Numbered from the stretch's first letter, positions 33,917 through 42,809 are shown. The stretch: 64,000 nt of DNA from Blastococcus carthaginiensis (GCF_030731085.1 NZ_JASNFN010000002.1:62001-126000); one strand, 5' to 3'. Program-made: numbers and translations. Notes: generated from the letters alone by a model not told the origin.

Positions 33917-34738
33917 TCAGCGCGCCAGCGTGCCCAGGTCCACCGGGAGCTGGATCCCGGTGACGTGCCGGGCCTCGTCGGAGGCGAGCCAGGCGACGGC
34001 GTTGGCGATGTCCTCCGGCTGGGAGATCGGGTCGGGCAGCGCCTGCATCAGGATCGGCCCCAGCGTGGTGGCGAACCTCTGCGACAGCTCGAACATCTCC
34101 GCCGGTTGCATGCCGGTGGCGACGCCGTGCGGGTGCACGGTGTTCACCCGGATGTTGTGCTGGCCGAGCTCGTTGGCCATGGTCCTGGCCAGGCCGGTGA
34201 CGCCGTGCTTGCTGGCGGCGTAGTCGGCGAGGAACGGCAGGCCGCGCAGCCCGGCGACGGAGCTGATGATGATGATCGACCCACCGGTGCCCTGCTCGAG
34301 CAGGACCGGCACGGTGGCCTTGGCCGTGTAGAAGGTCCCGGTCAGGTTGACGTCGATGGTCTCCTGCCACTTCTCGACGGGGATCTCCCACGACAGGGCG
34401 CCCGAGCAGATGCCGGCGTTGGCGACGACGACGTCGAGCCGGCCGAGCTCCGCGACGCCGTCGGCCACCACCGCGACCTGCCCGTCGAGGTCGCGGACGT
34501 CGACCGTGCGGGCGAGGACCCGGCGGCCCTGGGCCTCGACCAGCCGGGCGGTCTCGGCCAGGTCCTCCTCGGTGGGCCCGGCGTACGAGGTGGTCGCCGC
34601 CGTCGCGCAGTTGTCGATGGCGATGACGTCGGCGCCCTCGGCGGCGAGCCGGACGGCGTGGGCGCGGCCCTGGCCGCGGGCGGCACCGGTGATGTAGGCG
34701 ACCTTGCCGGCGAGCCGGCCGGACGTGCTGGTGGTCAT
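33917..34738 (-). CDS. Mycofactocin-coupled SDR oxidoreductase
   Basis: A 273-residue short-chain dehydrogenase with the mycofactocin-coupled signature. The Rossmann loop TGAARGQGRAHAVRLAAEG is followed by DVIAIDNC with an inserted segment of about 30 residues that keeps NAD bound and makes the enzyme use mycofactocin as external electron acceptor. The catalytic Ser is in SSVAGLRG and Y-x3-K in YAASKHG. It would oxidise an alcohol to a ketone or aldehyde. The ATG at 34738 has GAGGAGG upstream. It is the first gene of an operon with two esterases, divergent from a TetR gene. Confidence 0.9.
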   Translation of the reverse strand: MTTSTSGRLAGKVAYITGAARGQGRAHAVRLAAEGADVIAIDNCATAATTSYAGPTEEDLAETARLVEAQGRRVLARTVDVRDLDGQVAVVADGVAELGRLDVVVANAGICSGALSWEIPVEKWQETIDVNLTGTFYTAKATVPVLLEQGTGGSIIIISSVAGLRGLPFLADYAASKHGVTGLARTMANELGQHNIRVNTVHPHGVATGMQPAEMFELSQRFATTLGPILMQALPDPISQPEDIANAVAWLASDEARHVTGIQLPVDLGTLAR

Positions 34739-34758
34739 GCATTCCTCCTCACGTCGAA

Positions 34759-34787
34759 CCGGACAACGATGTCCGGATCGCTAGGCT
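34759..34787. promoter_or_regulatory. TetR operator and leaderless promoter
   Basis: A perfect inverted repeat CCGGACA-ACGA-TGTCCGG (34759-34776) lies between the divergent SDR operon and the TetR gene. A TAGGCT -10 element (34782-34787) is six bases before the TetR ATG at 34794, so that transcript looks leaderless, and the repeat covers its -35 zone. Binding there would repress both directions. Confidence 0.62.
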
Positions 34788-34793
34788 GCGAGC

Positions 34794-35378
34794 ATGGCCA
34801 CATCGGGCGGGCGGGTCAACCGCGGTCCGGCCGCGGCCTCGGACAACCGGCGGGCGATCCTCCGGGCGGCCCGCCGGGTCATGGCCGAGCGCGGCTACCG
34901 GGTGCCGCTGAGCACGATCGCCCGCGAGGCGGGCGTCGGCCAGGGCGTGCTCTACCGGCACTTCCCCACGCGGCTGGACCTCGCGTTCGCCGTCTTCGAG
35001 GAGAACGTCACCGAGCTCGAGGTCATCGCCGCCGACCCGGACCCCGCGGCGATCGGCCGACTGTGGCGCTGCCTGGTGGACCAGGCGATCAGCTCCACGG
35101 CCTTCGTCGAGATGGTCGTCGACGCCCGCCGCACGCTCCCCGCGCGCGACTTCGCCGACCGGCTGCTCGGCCTGGTCGAGGCCACCCTGAACCCCGCCCG
35201 CCGGGCCGGCGTGGTTCCGCAGGAGGTCGTCGCCGACGACGTGCTGCTGGCGCTCCGGATGACCCTCGGGGTGGTCGTGACCGCCGCCGCGCCGGAGGCG
35301 GTCCGGCCCGCCGTCGACCGGGCCCTGGCGCTGCTGGACCCGCCCTGGGCCCGGCCGGGCACGGGGCTCAGCCGGTGA
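34794..35378 (+). CDS. TetR/AcrR-family transcriptional regulator
   Basis: A 194-residue TetR regulator. The N-terminal helix-turn-helix (about residues 15-60) reads ILRAARRVMAERGY, then PLSTIAREAGVGQGVLYRHFPTR; the C-terminal helical domain binds an unknown ligand. It is divergent from the mycofactocin-SDR/esterase operon, with a perfect operator-like palindrome in the 55-bp gap. Its 3' end overlaps the stop of pfkA (opposite strand) by 11 bp. Confidence 0.9.
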   Translation: MATSGGRVNRGPAAASDNRRAILRAARRVMAERGYRVPLSTIAREAGVGQGVLYRHFPTRLDLAFAVFEENVTELEVIAADPDPAAIGRLWRCLVDQAISSTAFVEMVVDARRTLPARDFADRLLGLVEATLNPARRAGVVPQEVVADDVLLALRMTLGVVVTAAAPEAVRPAVDRALALLDPPWARPGTGLSR

Positions 35379-36396
35379 AGGCCCGGGTCTCGGCGAGCCG
35401 CTCGGCGGTGACCGTCTTGAGCCGGGCGACCGCATGCGCCAGCGGGACCAGCTCGATCTCCGTCCCGCGTAGCGCCACCATCTGACCGGTGCGGCCCTCG
35501 TGCGCGGCGATCGTCGCGTGCAGCCCGAAGCGGGTGGCCAGCACGCGGTCGAAGGAGGTCGGCGTCCCCCCGCGCTGCACGTGACCCAGGACGGTCGCCC
35601 GCACCTCCTTGCCGGTGCGCCGCTCGAGCTCCTCGCCCAGCTGCTGGGTGACGCCGGTGAACCGGCGGTGGCCGAACTCGTCGACACCGCCGCGCCGGAA
35701 GGCCATCTGGCCGGGCAGCGGCTCAGCCCCCTCGGCGACCACGCCGATGACGTGGGAGTCGCCCCGGGCGAAGCGCTCGCACACGAGCCGGACGACCTCG
35801 TCGACGTCGAAGGGCTCCTCGGGCACCAGGGTGAGGTGGGCGCCGGCGGCCAGCCCGGCGTGCAGCGCGATCCAGCCGGCGTGCCGGCCCATCACCTCGA
35901 CCAGCAGCACGCGCTGGTGCGACTCGGCGGTCGTGTGCAGCCGGTCGATGAGCTCGGTGGCGATGCTCACCGCGGTGTCGAACCCGAACGTGAGGTCGGT
36001 GCCGTCGATGTCGTTGTCGATCGTCTTGGGGATGCCGACCACCGGCACGCCGGCCTCTGACAGCAGGTGCGCCGCGGTGAGCGTGCCCTCACCACCGATG
36101 GGGATCAGCACGTCGATCCCGTGCTCGTCGAGCGTGCACTTCATCTCGTCGATGCCCGCGTGCAGCTTCTCCGGCGCCACCCGGGCCGACCCCAGGGTCG
36201 TGCCGCCCCGGGTGAGCAGCCCGTCGACCGCGGCCACGTCCAGCGGGGTCGAGCGGTTCTCCAGCAGCCCCCGCCAGCCGTCGCGGAAGCCCACCACCTC
36301 GCTGCCGTAGTGGGCGCCGGCGGTGCGCACCACCGATCGGATGACGGCGTTGAGGCCGGGGCAGTCCCCGCCTCCGGTCAGCACTCCGATGCGCAC
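35368..36396 (-). CDS. pfkA: 6-phosphofructokinase
   Basis: A 342-residue phosphofructokinase of the actinobacterial group: GVLTGGGDCPGLNAVIRS (nucleotide loop), IPIGGEGTL (about residues 94-102), GIPKTIDNDIDGTDL (catalytic Asp) and MGRHAGWIALH (fructose-6-P site). The Gly after GGE indicates ATP use, and the Lys in PKTIDND is as in Streptomyces enzymes, so the phosphate donor is probably ATP, not pyrophosphate. It catalyses the committed step of glycolysis. The GTG at 36396 with GAGGAG seven bases upstream is preferred; an ATG at 36438 overlaps the predicted -10. Confidence 0.9.
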   Translation of the reverse strand: MRIGVLTGGGDCPGLNAVIRSVVRTAGAHYGSEVVGFRDGWRGLLENRSTPLDVAAVDGLLTRGGTTLGSARVAPEKLHAGIDEMKCTLDEHGIDVLIPIGGEGTLTAAHLLSEAGVPVVGIPKTIDNDIDGTDLTFGFDTAVSIATELIDRLHTTAESHQRVLLVEVMGRHAGWIALHAGLAAGAHLTLVPEEPFDVDEVVRLVCERFARGDSHVIGVVAEGAEPLPGQMAFRRGGVDEFGHRRFTGVTQQLGEELERRTGKEVRATVLGHVQRGGTPTSFDRVLATRFGLHATIAAHEGRTGQMVALRGTEIELVPLAHAVARLKTVTAERLAETRAFTG

Positions 36397-36433
36397 CGGC
36401 TGGCTCCTCGCGCTCGTGGACCGGGTTCGCCCG

Positions 36434-36457
36434 ACCATACGTCATGACGTCTAGACG
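36434..36457 (-). promoter_or_regulatory. pfkA promoter with overlapping palindromes
   Basis: On the minus strand, TATGGT (36439-36434) is a good -10, giving a start of transcription near 36427 and a leader of about 30 nt before the GTG. Next to it are two overlapping perfect palindromes: ACGTCATGACGT (36439-36450) and CGTCTAGACG (36448-36457). They fill the -10/-35 spacer and would allow a dimeric regulator to block the promoter. The binding protein is unknown. Confidence 0.55.
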
Positions 36458-36520
36458 ACCGCGGAGGACGCGGGGTGCGGCGCAGGTTCCGGGACGCCGT
36501 CGGCGCGGCGTGCCCGGCAG

Positions 36521-37342
36521 TCACCGACCCGGGCGGAAGGGGTTCCGGCCGGGCCGGAAGAGGGTCTCCTGCGTGAAGCTGGCGGCGAGCAGCCCGCCGG
36601 CCGTGGTGATCGACCCCGTGTACCAGCCCCGGCCGCCGGCGACGGTCCGCGGGACCATGTCCATGAGCACCCAGTCGTCCAGCGGGGCGTGCCGGTGGAA
36701 CCAGACGGCGTGGTCCAGGCTCGGGCCGGGCGCGGCCTCGTCGTCCGGGAGCGCCGAGAGCCCGGTGCCGATGTCGGACAGGTAGGTGAGCACGCACGCG
36801 TGCACCAGCCGGTCCCCGGGGAGCGGCGCCGTCGACCGGGCCCAGAAGCGGGTCGGCCAGTGCCCGTCCGGGAACGGCTGCGGCGGCCGGCGGCCCTCCA
36901 CGGAGAACAGCCGGGGCAGCTCGAAGACCGGCAACCCGTCGGGGAGGTCGACCGCGGGCACCTCCTGCACCTGCTGGTCCGGGCCGGGGCCGGGCAGGTG
37001 GAAGGACGCCGACATGCTGAAGACGACCTCACCGCCCTGGATCGCGACGACCCGCCGGGCCGAGAACGAGCCCCCGTCGCGGTCGCGGTCGACGCGGAAC
37101 ACGGTGGGGCGGGCCGCGTCCCCGCTGCGCAGGAAGTAGCCGTGCAGCGAGTGCGGCAGCCGATCGGCGTCGACCGTGCGCCCCGCCGCGAGCAGCGCCT
37201 GCGCCGCCACCTGCCCGCCGTAGAGCGGGAAGGGATCGGTGAACAGCAGCGTGCTGCGGTAGAGGTCGCGGTCGATCTCCTCGAGCGCCAGCACGTCCAG
37301 CACGGTCGGACCTGGCTGGACGGCGTCGGCTCCGGTTCCCAC
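36521..37342 (-). CDS. tesB: Acyl-CoA thioesterase II (TesB family)
   Basis: A 273-residue double hot-dog thioesterase. N-terminal half: RSTLLFTDPFPLYGGQVAAQALLAA (residues about 29-53) and LHGYFLRSGD; C-terminal half: LDHAVWFHRHAPLDDWVLMDM, containing the conserved Asp/His region. It hydrolyses fatty acyl-CoA to free acid and CoA. A TATGTT -10 (minus strand 37354-37349) lies six bases before the GTG at 37342, indicating a leaderless transcript. Confidence 0.88.
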   Translation of the reverse strand: MGTGADAVQPGPTVLDVLALEEIDRDLYRSTLLFTDPFPLYGGQVAAQALLAAGRTVDADRLPHSLHGYFLRSGDAARPTVFRVDRDRDGGSFSARRVVAIQGGEVVFSMSASFHLPGPGPDQQVQEVPAVDLPDGLPVFELPRLFSVEGRRPPQPFPDGHWPTRFWARSTAPLPGDRLVHACVLTYLSDIGTGLSALPDDEAAPGPSLDHAVWFHRHAPLDDWVLMDMVPRTVAGGRGWYTGSITTAGGLLAASFTQETLFRPGRNPFRPGR

Positions 37343-37507
37343 CCCGGGAACATAGCCGCAGGCCCGCGCGGCACCCGGTGGCCCCGCCCCGGCCGGGAGC
37401 GGCCGCCGCCGCGCTCGGTACGTTCGTCCCCGCCCTCCCCGCGCACCGGGGACGGGCGGCACGGTCGGTACAGCGGTCGCCCGGCGACGACCGGGAGCGG
37501 AGCAGCG

Positions 37508-38371
37508 ATGAGCGAGCCACGACCCACCGGCGACGGGCGGCCGCCCCGCAAGCGGACGCCGCGGATCGGCGAGGTCGTGCACACCTCCTGGGTCACCCCG
37601 CACATGGTCCGCGTCGTGCTGGGCGGCGACGGCCTGGCCGGCTTCCCCGACGGCGAGTTCACCGACCGGTACGTCAAGCTGCTCTTCCCGCCCGCGGACG
37701 CCTCGTACACCGTGCCCTACGACGTCGAGGAGGTGCGCGCCGAGCTGCCCGCGGACCAGTGGCCGGTCACCCGCACGTACACGGTGCGCGCCTGGGATGC
37801 GACCGCCGGGGAGCTGACCATCGACTTCGTGCACCACGGCGACGAGGGGCTCGCCGGACCGTGGGCCGCCGCGGCGCGCCCCGGTGACCGCATCCAGTTC
37901 ATGGGGCCCGGCGGCGCCTACGCGCCCCGGCCCGACGCCGACTGGCACCTGCTCGCCGGCGACGAGAGCGCGCTGCCCGCCATCGCCGCCGCCCTCGACC
38001 GGCTGCCCCCCGGCGCCCGCGCGCTGGTCTTCGTCGAGGTGGCCGGCCCCGAGGAGGAGCAGGGCGACCTGGCCGTGGGCCCCGGCGTCGAGCTGCGCTG
38101 GCTGCACCGGGAGGGCACCGGGCCCGGCGCGCTGCTGGTCGACGCCGTCCGCGCCGCCGCACTGCCGCCCGGCGACGGGCACGTGTTCGTGCACGGCGAG
38201 GCCCATGCCATCCGGGAGCTCCGCCGCCACCTGCGCGCGGAGCGGGGCCTGGACCCGGCGTGGACGTCGATCTCCGGCTACTGGCGGCAGGGCGACACCG
38301 AGGACCGCTGGCAGTCGGGCAAGCGCGAGTGGAACGCCGCCATCGAGGCCGAGGACGCCGCCGCCCGCTGA
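37508..38371 (+). CDS. Siderophore-interacting protein (ferric-siderophore reductase)
   Basis: A 287-residue FAD-dependent reductase of the SIP family. The FAD-binding barrel has VTRTYTVRAWD (R-x-Y-[ST] flavin motif, about residues 79-89), FVHHGDEGLAGPWA and the GGAYAP loop. The C-terminal NAD(P)H-binding half includes LLAGDESALPAIAA and FVHGEAHAIRELRR. Such proteins release iron from ferric siderophores in the cytosol by reduction. The ATG at 37508 follows GGAG. It stands alone, divergent from tesB; no siderophore biosynthesis or uptake genes are seen near. Confidence 0.9.
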   Translation: MSEPRPTGDGRPPRKRTPRIGEVVHTSWVTPHMVRVVLGGDGLAGFPDGEFTDRYVKLLFPPADASYTVPYDVEEVRAELPADQWPVTRTYTVRAWDATAGELTIDFVHHGDEGLAGPWAAAARPGDRIQFMGPGGAYAPRPDADWHLLAGDESALPAIAAALDRLPPGARALVFVEVAGPEEEQGDLAVGPGVELRWLHREGTGPGALLVDAVRAAALPPGDGHVFVHGEAHAIRELRRHLRAERGLDPAWTSISGYWRQGDTEDRWQSGKREWNAAIEAEDAAAR

Positions 38372-38435
38372 TCGGCGGCCGACCTGTCACACGATCGTCG
38401 TGCCTGCCGCGGTCACCGGCGGGTAGGCGTGCGGC

Positions 38436-39965
38436 ATGCCCTCCGACACGCAGCTGACGACCGCCGCCCGCGACGAGTTGCTGCGGCTGGCCCGCGAGCG
38501 CGGGATCCCCGGCCGCAGCCGCATGTCCAAGGACGAGCTGGTCGCCGCGCTGCGCGAGCACGAGCCCGATCCGCTGCACGACACCGACCACCCCGCGGCG
38601 GGCCGCCGGCAGATCAGCTCCCGGGTCGAGGCCTTCCGCCGGCTCGCCGAGGCCCGCGCGGCCGGCGAGATGGTGCTCATCCCCCGCATGCTCACCGGGA
38701 ACGACCGCCGGGTGCACGTGCGCGAGACCGTGCGCGAGGACCACGAGACGCGGATCGCGACCGGCGACCTGGAGGCGCGCGCGAAGTTCGACAAGCTCGC
38801 CGGCTCGGTCTTCCACTTCTTCCGCGGCACGAACCTGCTCTTCTACCGCGACCTGGTCGGCGAGGACGCCCGGCTGCCCACGGTGCTCGCGCTCGGCGAC
38901 GTCCACCCCGGCAACTTCGGGGTGATGCCCAGCGCCGACAACGTGCCGGTCTTCGGCGTCAACGACTTCGACGACGCCTACTACGCACCCTTCACGTGGG
39001 ACCTCAAGCGCGGCGCCGTCGGGTTCCTGCTGGGTGCGGCCGAGAAGTCCGGCCACGGCCGGAAGAAGCAGCGCGCCATCGCGGAACGGTTCGTGCGCGG
39101 CTACGTCGCCGGGATCGCCTCCTACGCCTCCGACGGGAGGGAGGAGACCGAGCAGCTCCGGCTGGACAACGCGCCGAAGCTGATCAGGGAGCTGATCGCC
39201 ACCACGCTGGAGACCGGCCGGGCCGACTGGCTGGCCGGGCTGCTGGACGGCACCCGGCGCGGCTTCCGAACCGACGAGGAGCTGGTGCCGGTCAGCAGCC
39301 GCCGGGAGGAGTTCCAGGAGGTCGTCGACCGTTTCGTCGCCGACAACGAGGTGCCGGTGCCCGAGCGGGCCGGCGCGATGCGGGTGAAGGACGTCGCCGA
39401 GCGGCACGGTGCCGGCACCGCCTCGCTCGGCCTGACCCGCTACTACGTGCTGATCGCCGGCGTGCGCGACGACGGCACCGACGATCTCCTCCTGGAGTTC
39501 AAGCGCGCCCGCCGCTCGGCGCTGTCCGGCCTGGTGCCGCCGTCGGGCTACGAGGTGGACGGTCAGGCCGACCGGATCCGGCACGCCCAGCGGGTGCACC
39601 TGGTCAGCGGAGACGTCTTCTACGGCAGCGTCGACGTCGACGGCCAGAGCTTCATGGTGCGGGAGCGGGCGCCCTACCGGGACGACATCAGCCTGGGCTC
39701 CCTCTCGACCGGGGAGTGGAAGCGGTACGCCGAGATCTGCGGCCGTGTGCTGGCGCACACCCACGCCATGTCGGACGAGACCGGCAACGTCGACTACGAC
39801 GTGGAGCCTGCGATCCTCGATGCCATCGGCAGCCACGACCTGTTCGTCGACGACGTGCTGCGCTACGCCGAGGAGGCGGCCGACCGGGTGCGCCGGGACC
39901 ACGCGTACTTCACGGCCGACCACGCCCTCGGCGCCTTCCGCAGCGTGGACGTCGTCTACCGCTGA
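38436..39965 (+). CDS. DUF2252-family protein
   Basis: A 509-residue protein. An N-terminal SAP/Rho-like helical motif (residues about 8-45: RDELLRLARERGIPGRSRMSKDEL in outline) is followed by the DUF2252 body. That body contains ALGDVHPGNFGVMPS and FGVNDFDDAYYAPFTWDLKR, which recall the catalytic and metal-binding loops of aminoglycoside-phosphotransferase-like kinases. It may therefore be an uncharacterised kinase-like enzyme. The ATG at 38436 follows a GC-rich leader without a strong Shine-Dalgarno. A fragment of a similar 3' end recurs near 41626. Confidence 0.85.
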   Translation: MPSDTQLTTAARDELLRLARERGIPGRSRMSKDELVAALREHEPDPLHDTDHPAAGRRQISSRVEAFRRLAEARAAGEMVLIPRMLTGNDRRVHVRETVREDHETRIATGDLEARAKFDKLAGSVFHFFRGTNLLFYRDLVGEDARLPTVLALGDVHPGNFGVMPSADNVPVFGVNDFDDAYYAPFTWDLKRGAVGFLLGAAEKSGHGRKKQRAIAERFVRGYVAGIASYASDGREETEQLRLDNAPKLIRELIATTLETGRADWLAGLLDGTRRGFRTDEELVPVSSRREEFQEVVDRFVADNEVPVPERAGAMRVKDVAERHGAGTASLGLTRYYVLIAGVRDDGTDDLLLEFKRARRSALSGLVPPSGYEVDGQADRIRHAQRVHLVSGDVFYGSVDVDGQSFMVRERAPYRDDISLGSLSTGEWKRYAEICGRVLAHTHAMSDETGNVDYDVEPAILDAIGSHDLFVDDVLRYAEEAADRVRRDHAYFTADHALGAFRSVDVVYR

Positions 39966-40130
39966 GCGGTCCGCCGCCGAGGGGCCGCGGCTCCCGGCCC
40001 GCTGCGGTCCGGACGTGCTCCGGGGCGCGCAGCCCATCCCCCCGGGTGAGATCGCGCGGATCCCGCGCGGCCGACTCATCAAGCTCCGCCTCCGGCTGTC
40101 GATGGAGGGGGGACGGCCAGAGGAGGCACG

Positions 40131-41609
40131 GTGGCGATCGGTGTGCGGAGCAGGACCACGGCGGGGCGGCGGCGGTGGGGGCCCCTCGTGGTCTCCGGCG
40201 TGCTCGTCGCCGTCATGGGTGCGCTGGGGCTGCTCTCCACGCAGCAGGCCGGCGAGCTGGCCGTCGACCAGCACCGGGCGGACCGCGTCCAGAACACGAG
40301 CGTCGTCGGCCAGCTGACCGCGCAGGCCGTCCGCGACGGTTTCGGCCAGCTGGCCTCCGTCCTCGCGGTGCAGGAGAGCGCGGGCGTGCCTGCGTTCAGC
40401 GCCACGCCGGGGACGGACGCCGCCGAGCGGGACGACGCGCGGATCCGGGACTTCGTCGTGAGCGCGGGCGACGCGATGAACCGCGGTGCGGCCGTCGTCA
40501 ACCCGCTCGGCCAGGTCGTGGCGTCCTACGCGCCGACGGGAGAGACGGCCTCGCCCTCCGACCCGGGGTTCAGCCCCCTGCTCGCGGCGCTCACCGACGC
40601 CGGCGCGGACCGCCTCCCGGTGTCCGGCATCATCCGGATCGGCGACGAGCCCGCCCTCGCGCTCGGTGCTCCCGTGACGCTGTCCGACGGGTCCACCGGG
40701 CTCTTCCTGTGCGCCTGGGCCGCCCGGGACGACTCCGGCGACCGTGTCATCAGCGGTGAGGGCGAGGGCTGGATCGTCGACGAGGCCGGGCTCGTGGTCG
40801 GCTCCGCCGACATGCAGGCGATCGGCTCACCGTTCCCGTACCCGCGGGCACTCGCGGCGGTGCGGTCCGGCGGCGAGAACGGCATCGCGGACACCACCGA
40901 TGACGGCACCGACCACGTCGTCAGCTGGCAGCGGATCCCCGGGACCACGTGGCTGGCCGTGAACGTCCAGACCAGGGAGGCTTTCCAGGGGCACCTCGAC
41001 CGCGCCGCCCTGCGCACCGAGGTCCTGGTCCTGGCCATGCTCCTCATCACCGGCACCGCCCTCGTCGTCATGAGCCGGCGCCGCGAGCAGGCCATGGCCG
41101 TGATCGCCTCGACCGACGAGCTGACCAGGATCCACAACCGGCGGGGCTGGTTCCAGCTGGCCGAGCAGGAGCTGGCCCGGGCCGCCCGGGGCGGCGAGCG
41201 CCGCCTGGCCGTGTTCGTCGACCTCGACGGCCTCAAGCAGGTCAACGACGTCCTCGGGCACGAGGAGGGCGACCGCGCCATCGCGTCCGCCGCCTCGGTC
41301 CTGCGGGCGGCGTGCCGGTCGGGCGACGTGGTCGGACGGCTCGGCGGTGACGAGTTCGTCGTCCTGCTGGGCGACGGCACGGACGAGGCGGAGGTCCGGC
41401 GGCGGCTGGCGGCGGCCCTCGAGGAGTTCAACGCCGGGTCCAGCGCCGCCTTCGAGCTCCGGTTCTCCATCGGCGCCGAGCCCTGGGACCCCCACCGGCC
41501 GTGCTCGGTGGAGGACCTGGTGCGCCGCGCCGACGAGCGGATGTACGCCGACAAGCAGTCCCGCACCGACCGCTACGTCAACCTGATCCGGGTCCCGGCC
41601 AAGGCCTGA
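40131..41609 (+). CDS. Diguanylate cyclase (Cache-like sensor, GGDEF)
   Basis: A 492-residue membrane protein. TM1 is about residues 17-38, an extracytoplasmic Cache-like sensor follows (about residues 45-295), TM2 is about residues 298-318, and a GGDEF domain lies at about 325-485. The catalytic site is intact (RLGGDEFVVLL, GGDEF about residues 404-408), and the inhibitory I-site RSGD lies five residues before it, so product inhibition is expected. It makes cyclic di-GMP in response to an outside signal. The GTG at 40131 follows AGGAGG. Confidence 0.9.
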   Translation: MAIGVRSRTTAGRRRWGPLVVSGVLVAVMGALGLLSTQQAGELAVDQHRADRVQNTSVVGQLTAQAVRDGFGQLASVLAVQESAGVPAFSATPGTDAAERDDARIRDFVVSAGDAMNRGAAVVNPLGQVVASYAPTGETASPSDPGFSPLLAALTDAGADRLPVSGIIRIGDEPALALGAPVTLSDGSTGLFLCAWAARDDSGDRVISGEGEGWIVDEAGLVVGSADMQAIGSPFPYPRALAAVRSGGENGIADTTDDGTDHVVSWQRIPGTTWLAVNVQTREAFQGHLDRAALRTEVLVLAMLLITGTALVVMSRRREQAMAVIASTDELTRIHNRRGWFQLAEQELARAARGGERRLAVFVDLDGLKQVNDVLGHEEGDRAIASAASVLRAACRSGDVVGRLGGDEFVVLLGDGTDEAEVRRRLAAALEEFNAGSSAAFELRFSIGAEPWDPHRPCSVEDLVRRADERMYADKQSRTDRYVNLIRVPAKA

Positions 41610-41625
41610 TCCCAGAGGGGTGCTC

Positions 41626-41680
41626 GCCGCCCACGCCGCGGGCGCCCTCGGCAGCGTGGACGCCGGCTACCGCTGGTCGC
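41626..41680 (+). pseudogene. Fragment resembling the 3' end of the DUF2252 gene
   Basis: About 50 bp here match the last codons of the DUF2252 gene (39916-39970) at roughly 84 percent identity by eye; the translation AHAAGALGSVDAGYR parallels DHALGAFRSVDVVYR. It continues past the position of the original stop. It lies just after the diguanylate cyclase gene and overlaps the 3' end of the YihY gene on the other strand. It looks like the tail of a lost DUF2252 paralogue. Confidence 0.5.
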
Positions 41681-42713
41681 GCGCCCCGTCCCGCGGGACG
41701 TCGCCGGGAAAGCCCTCGACGTCGCCGGGACGCGGCGGAGCGTCCTTGCGAAAGGTGGCCTCCACCCGCTGGAACCCCTTGTAGCGCTCGCTGCGCGCGT
41801 ACCCGGTATAGGCACGGACGTCGGCCCGGGTCAGCTCCACGTCGTCGGTGAAGGGGGTGAGCAGCGACCGCGGGTACAGCCGCCGGTGCCGGACGACGTT
41901 GATCTCCGCGGCCAGCACGACGACGAGCGCCTGCAGGTAGATCCAGACGACCAGGCCGAGGATCACGCCGAAGACGCCGTAGACGTCGCTCGACCGCATC
42001 ACGTACGTGCCGAAGTAGTACGCGCCCAGCACGTGCAGCAGCTCCCAGAGCACCGCGGCGATGGCGGCCCCCACGGCGACGTTGCGCCAGTCCAGCCGGC
42101 GGGCGGTGAGCACCTGGTAGAGCACCAGGAAGATCCCGACGTTGATCGCCAGGCCGGTCAGCGTGCCCACGGCGGTGACCAGGGGCCCCGGCACGGGCAG
42201 GGTGTCGGAGAAGGCCGACACGAAGGCGGTGAGCCCGGTCGAGAGGATCGCGGCCACGCCGAGGACCAGCACCAGCAGCAGGCTGCGCAGCCGCGAGAGG
42301 AGCGGGTTGGGCTGGGCGAACCGGGGGACGGCGTAGATCCGGTTGAGGGCCGCCTGCGCCGCCTGCATCACGCCCAGCCCGCCGTAGAGGCTGCCCAGCA
42401 CGCCGATCGCCAGCGCCGCGCCGCTGCCGCGGAAGGTGCCGATGTTCTCGACCAGCGCCGGGCCCAGCAGCGGGAAGTCCGAGAGCGCCGACTCCAGGAT
42501 CCGCTGCTGGAGCGCCGGGTCGTCCTCCAGCAGGAAGCCCAGCGCCGAGGTGAGCACCAGCAGCAGCGGGAAGAGCGAGACGAACCCGTAGTAGGTGATC
42601 AGCGCGGCCAGGTGCGGCCCCCGGTCGTCGACGAACTTGTAGACCACCGCCAGCGGGAACCCCGCCGCGGGATGCCTGGTCTGGAACGCGTCCAGCCGTG
42701 CGGCGACACCCAT
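41667..42713 (-). CDS. YihY/virulence-factor BrkB-family membrane protein
   Basis: A 348-residue protein with six transmembrane helices and the family core: HLAALITYYGFVSLFPLLLVLTSALGF (about residues 34-60), GLGVMQAAQAALNRIYAVPR, and VYGVFGVILGLVVWIYLQA (about residue 245). This family was once called ribonuclease BN; the nuclease assignment was later withdrawn, so I treat it as a membrane protein of uncertain role. The charged C-terminal tail (about residues 300-348) is cytoplasmic. The start at 42713 is an ATG after GAGGAGG. It ends with TAG. Confidence 0.87.
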   Translation of the reverse strand: MGVAARLDAFQTRHPAAGFPLAVVYKFVDDRGPHLAALITYYGFVSLFPLLLVLTSALGFLLEDDPALQQRILESALSDFPLLGPALVENIGTFRGSGAALAIGVLGSLYGGLGVMQAAQAALNRIYAVPRFAQPNPLLSRLRSLLLVLVLGVAAILSTGLTAFVSAFSDTLPVPGPLVTAVGTLTGLAINVGIFLVLYQVLTARRLDWRNVAVGAAIAAVLWELLHVLGAYYFGTYVMRSSDVYGVFGVILGLVVWIYLQALVVVLAAEINVVRHRRLYPRSLLTPFTDDVELTRADVRAYTGYARSERYKGFQRVEATFRKDAPPRPGDVEGFPGDVPRDGARDQR

Positions 42714-42765
42714 GTGCGCACCTCCTCCCTCGTCCGCGGCTACCCGGAACCGGTGCGCGCACGCA

Positions 42766-42798
42766 CGGCGGCCCCGCAGGTGGACTGCGGGGCCGCCG
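42766..42798. terminator. Hairpin terminator of the MFS transporter gene
   Basis: CGGCGGCCCCGCA (42766-42778) and TGCGGGGCCGCCG (42786-42798) form a perfect 13-bp stem with a 7-nt loop, 12 bp beyond the transporter stop on the minus strand. It separates the catabolic island from the YihY gene. Confidence 0.72.
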
Positions 42799-42809
42799 GA
42801 CGGGATCGG

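Noticed and set aside
41667..42713. Ribonuclease BN function for the YihY-type gene
   Set aside because: The old name for this family was based on an assignment later withdrawn; the protein is a six-helix membrane protein with no nuclease motif.
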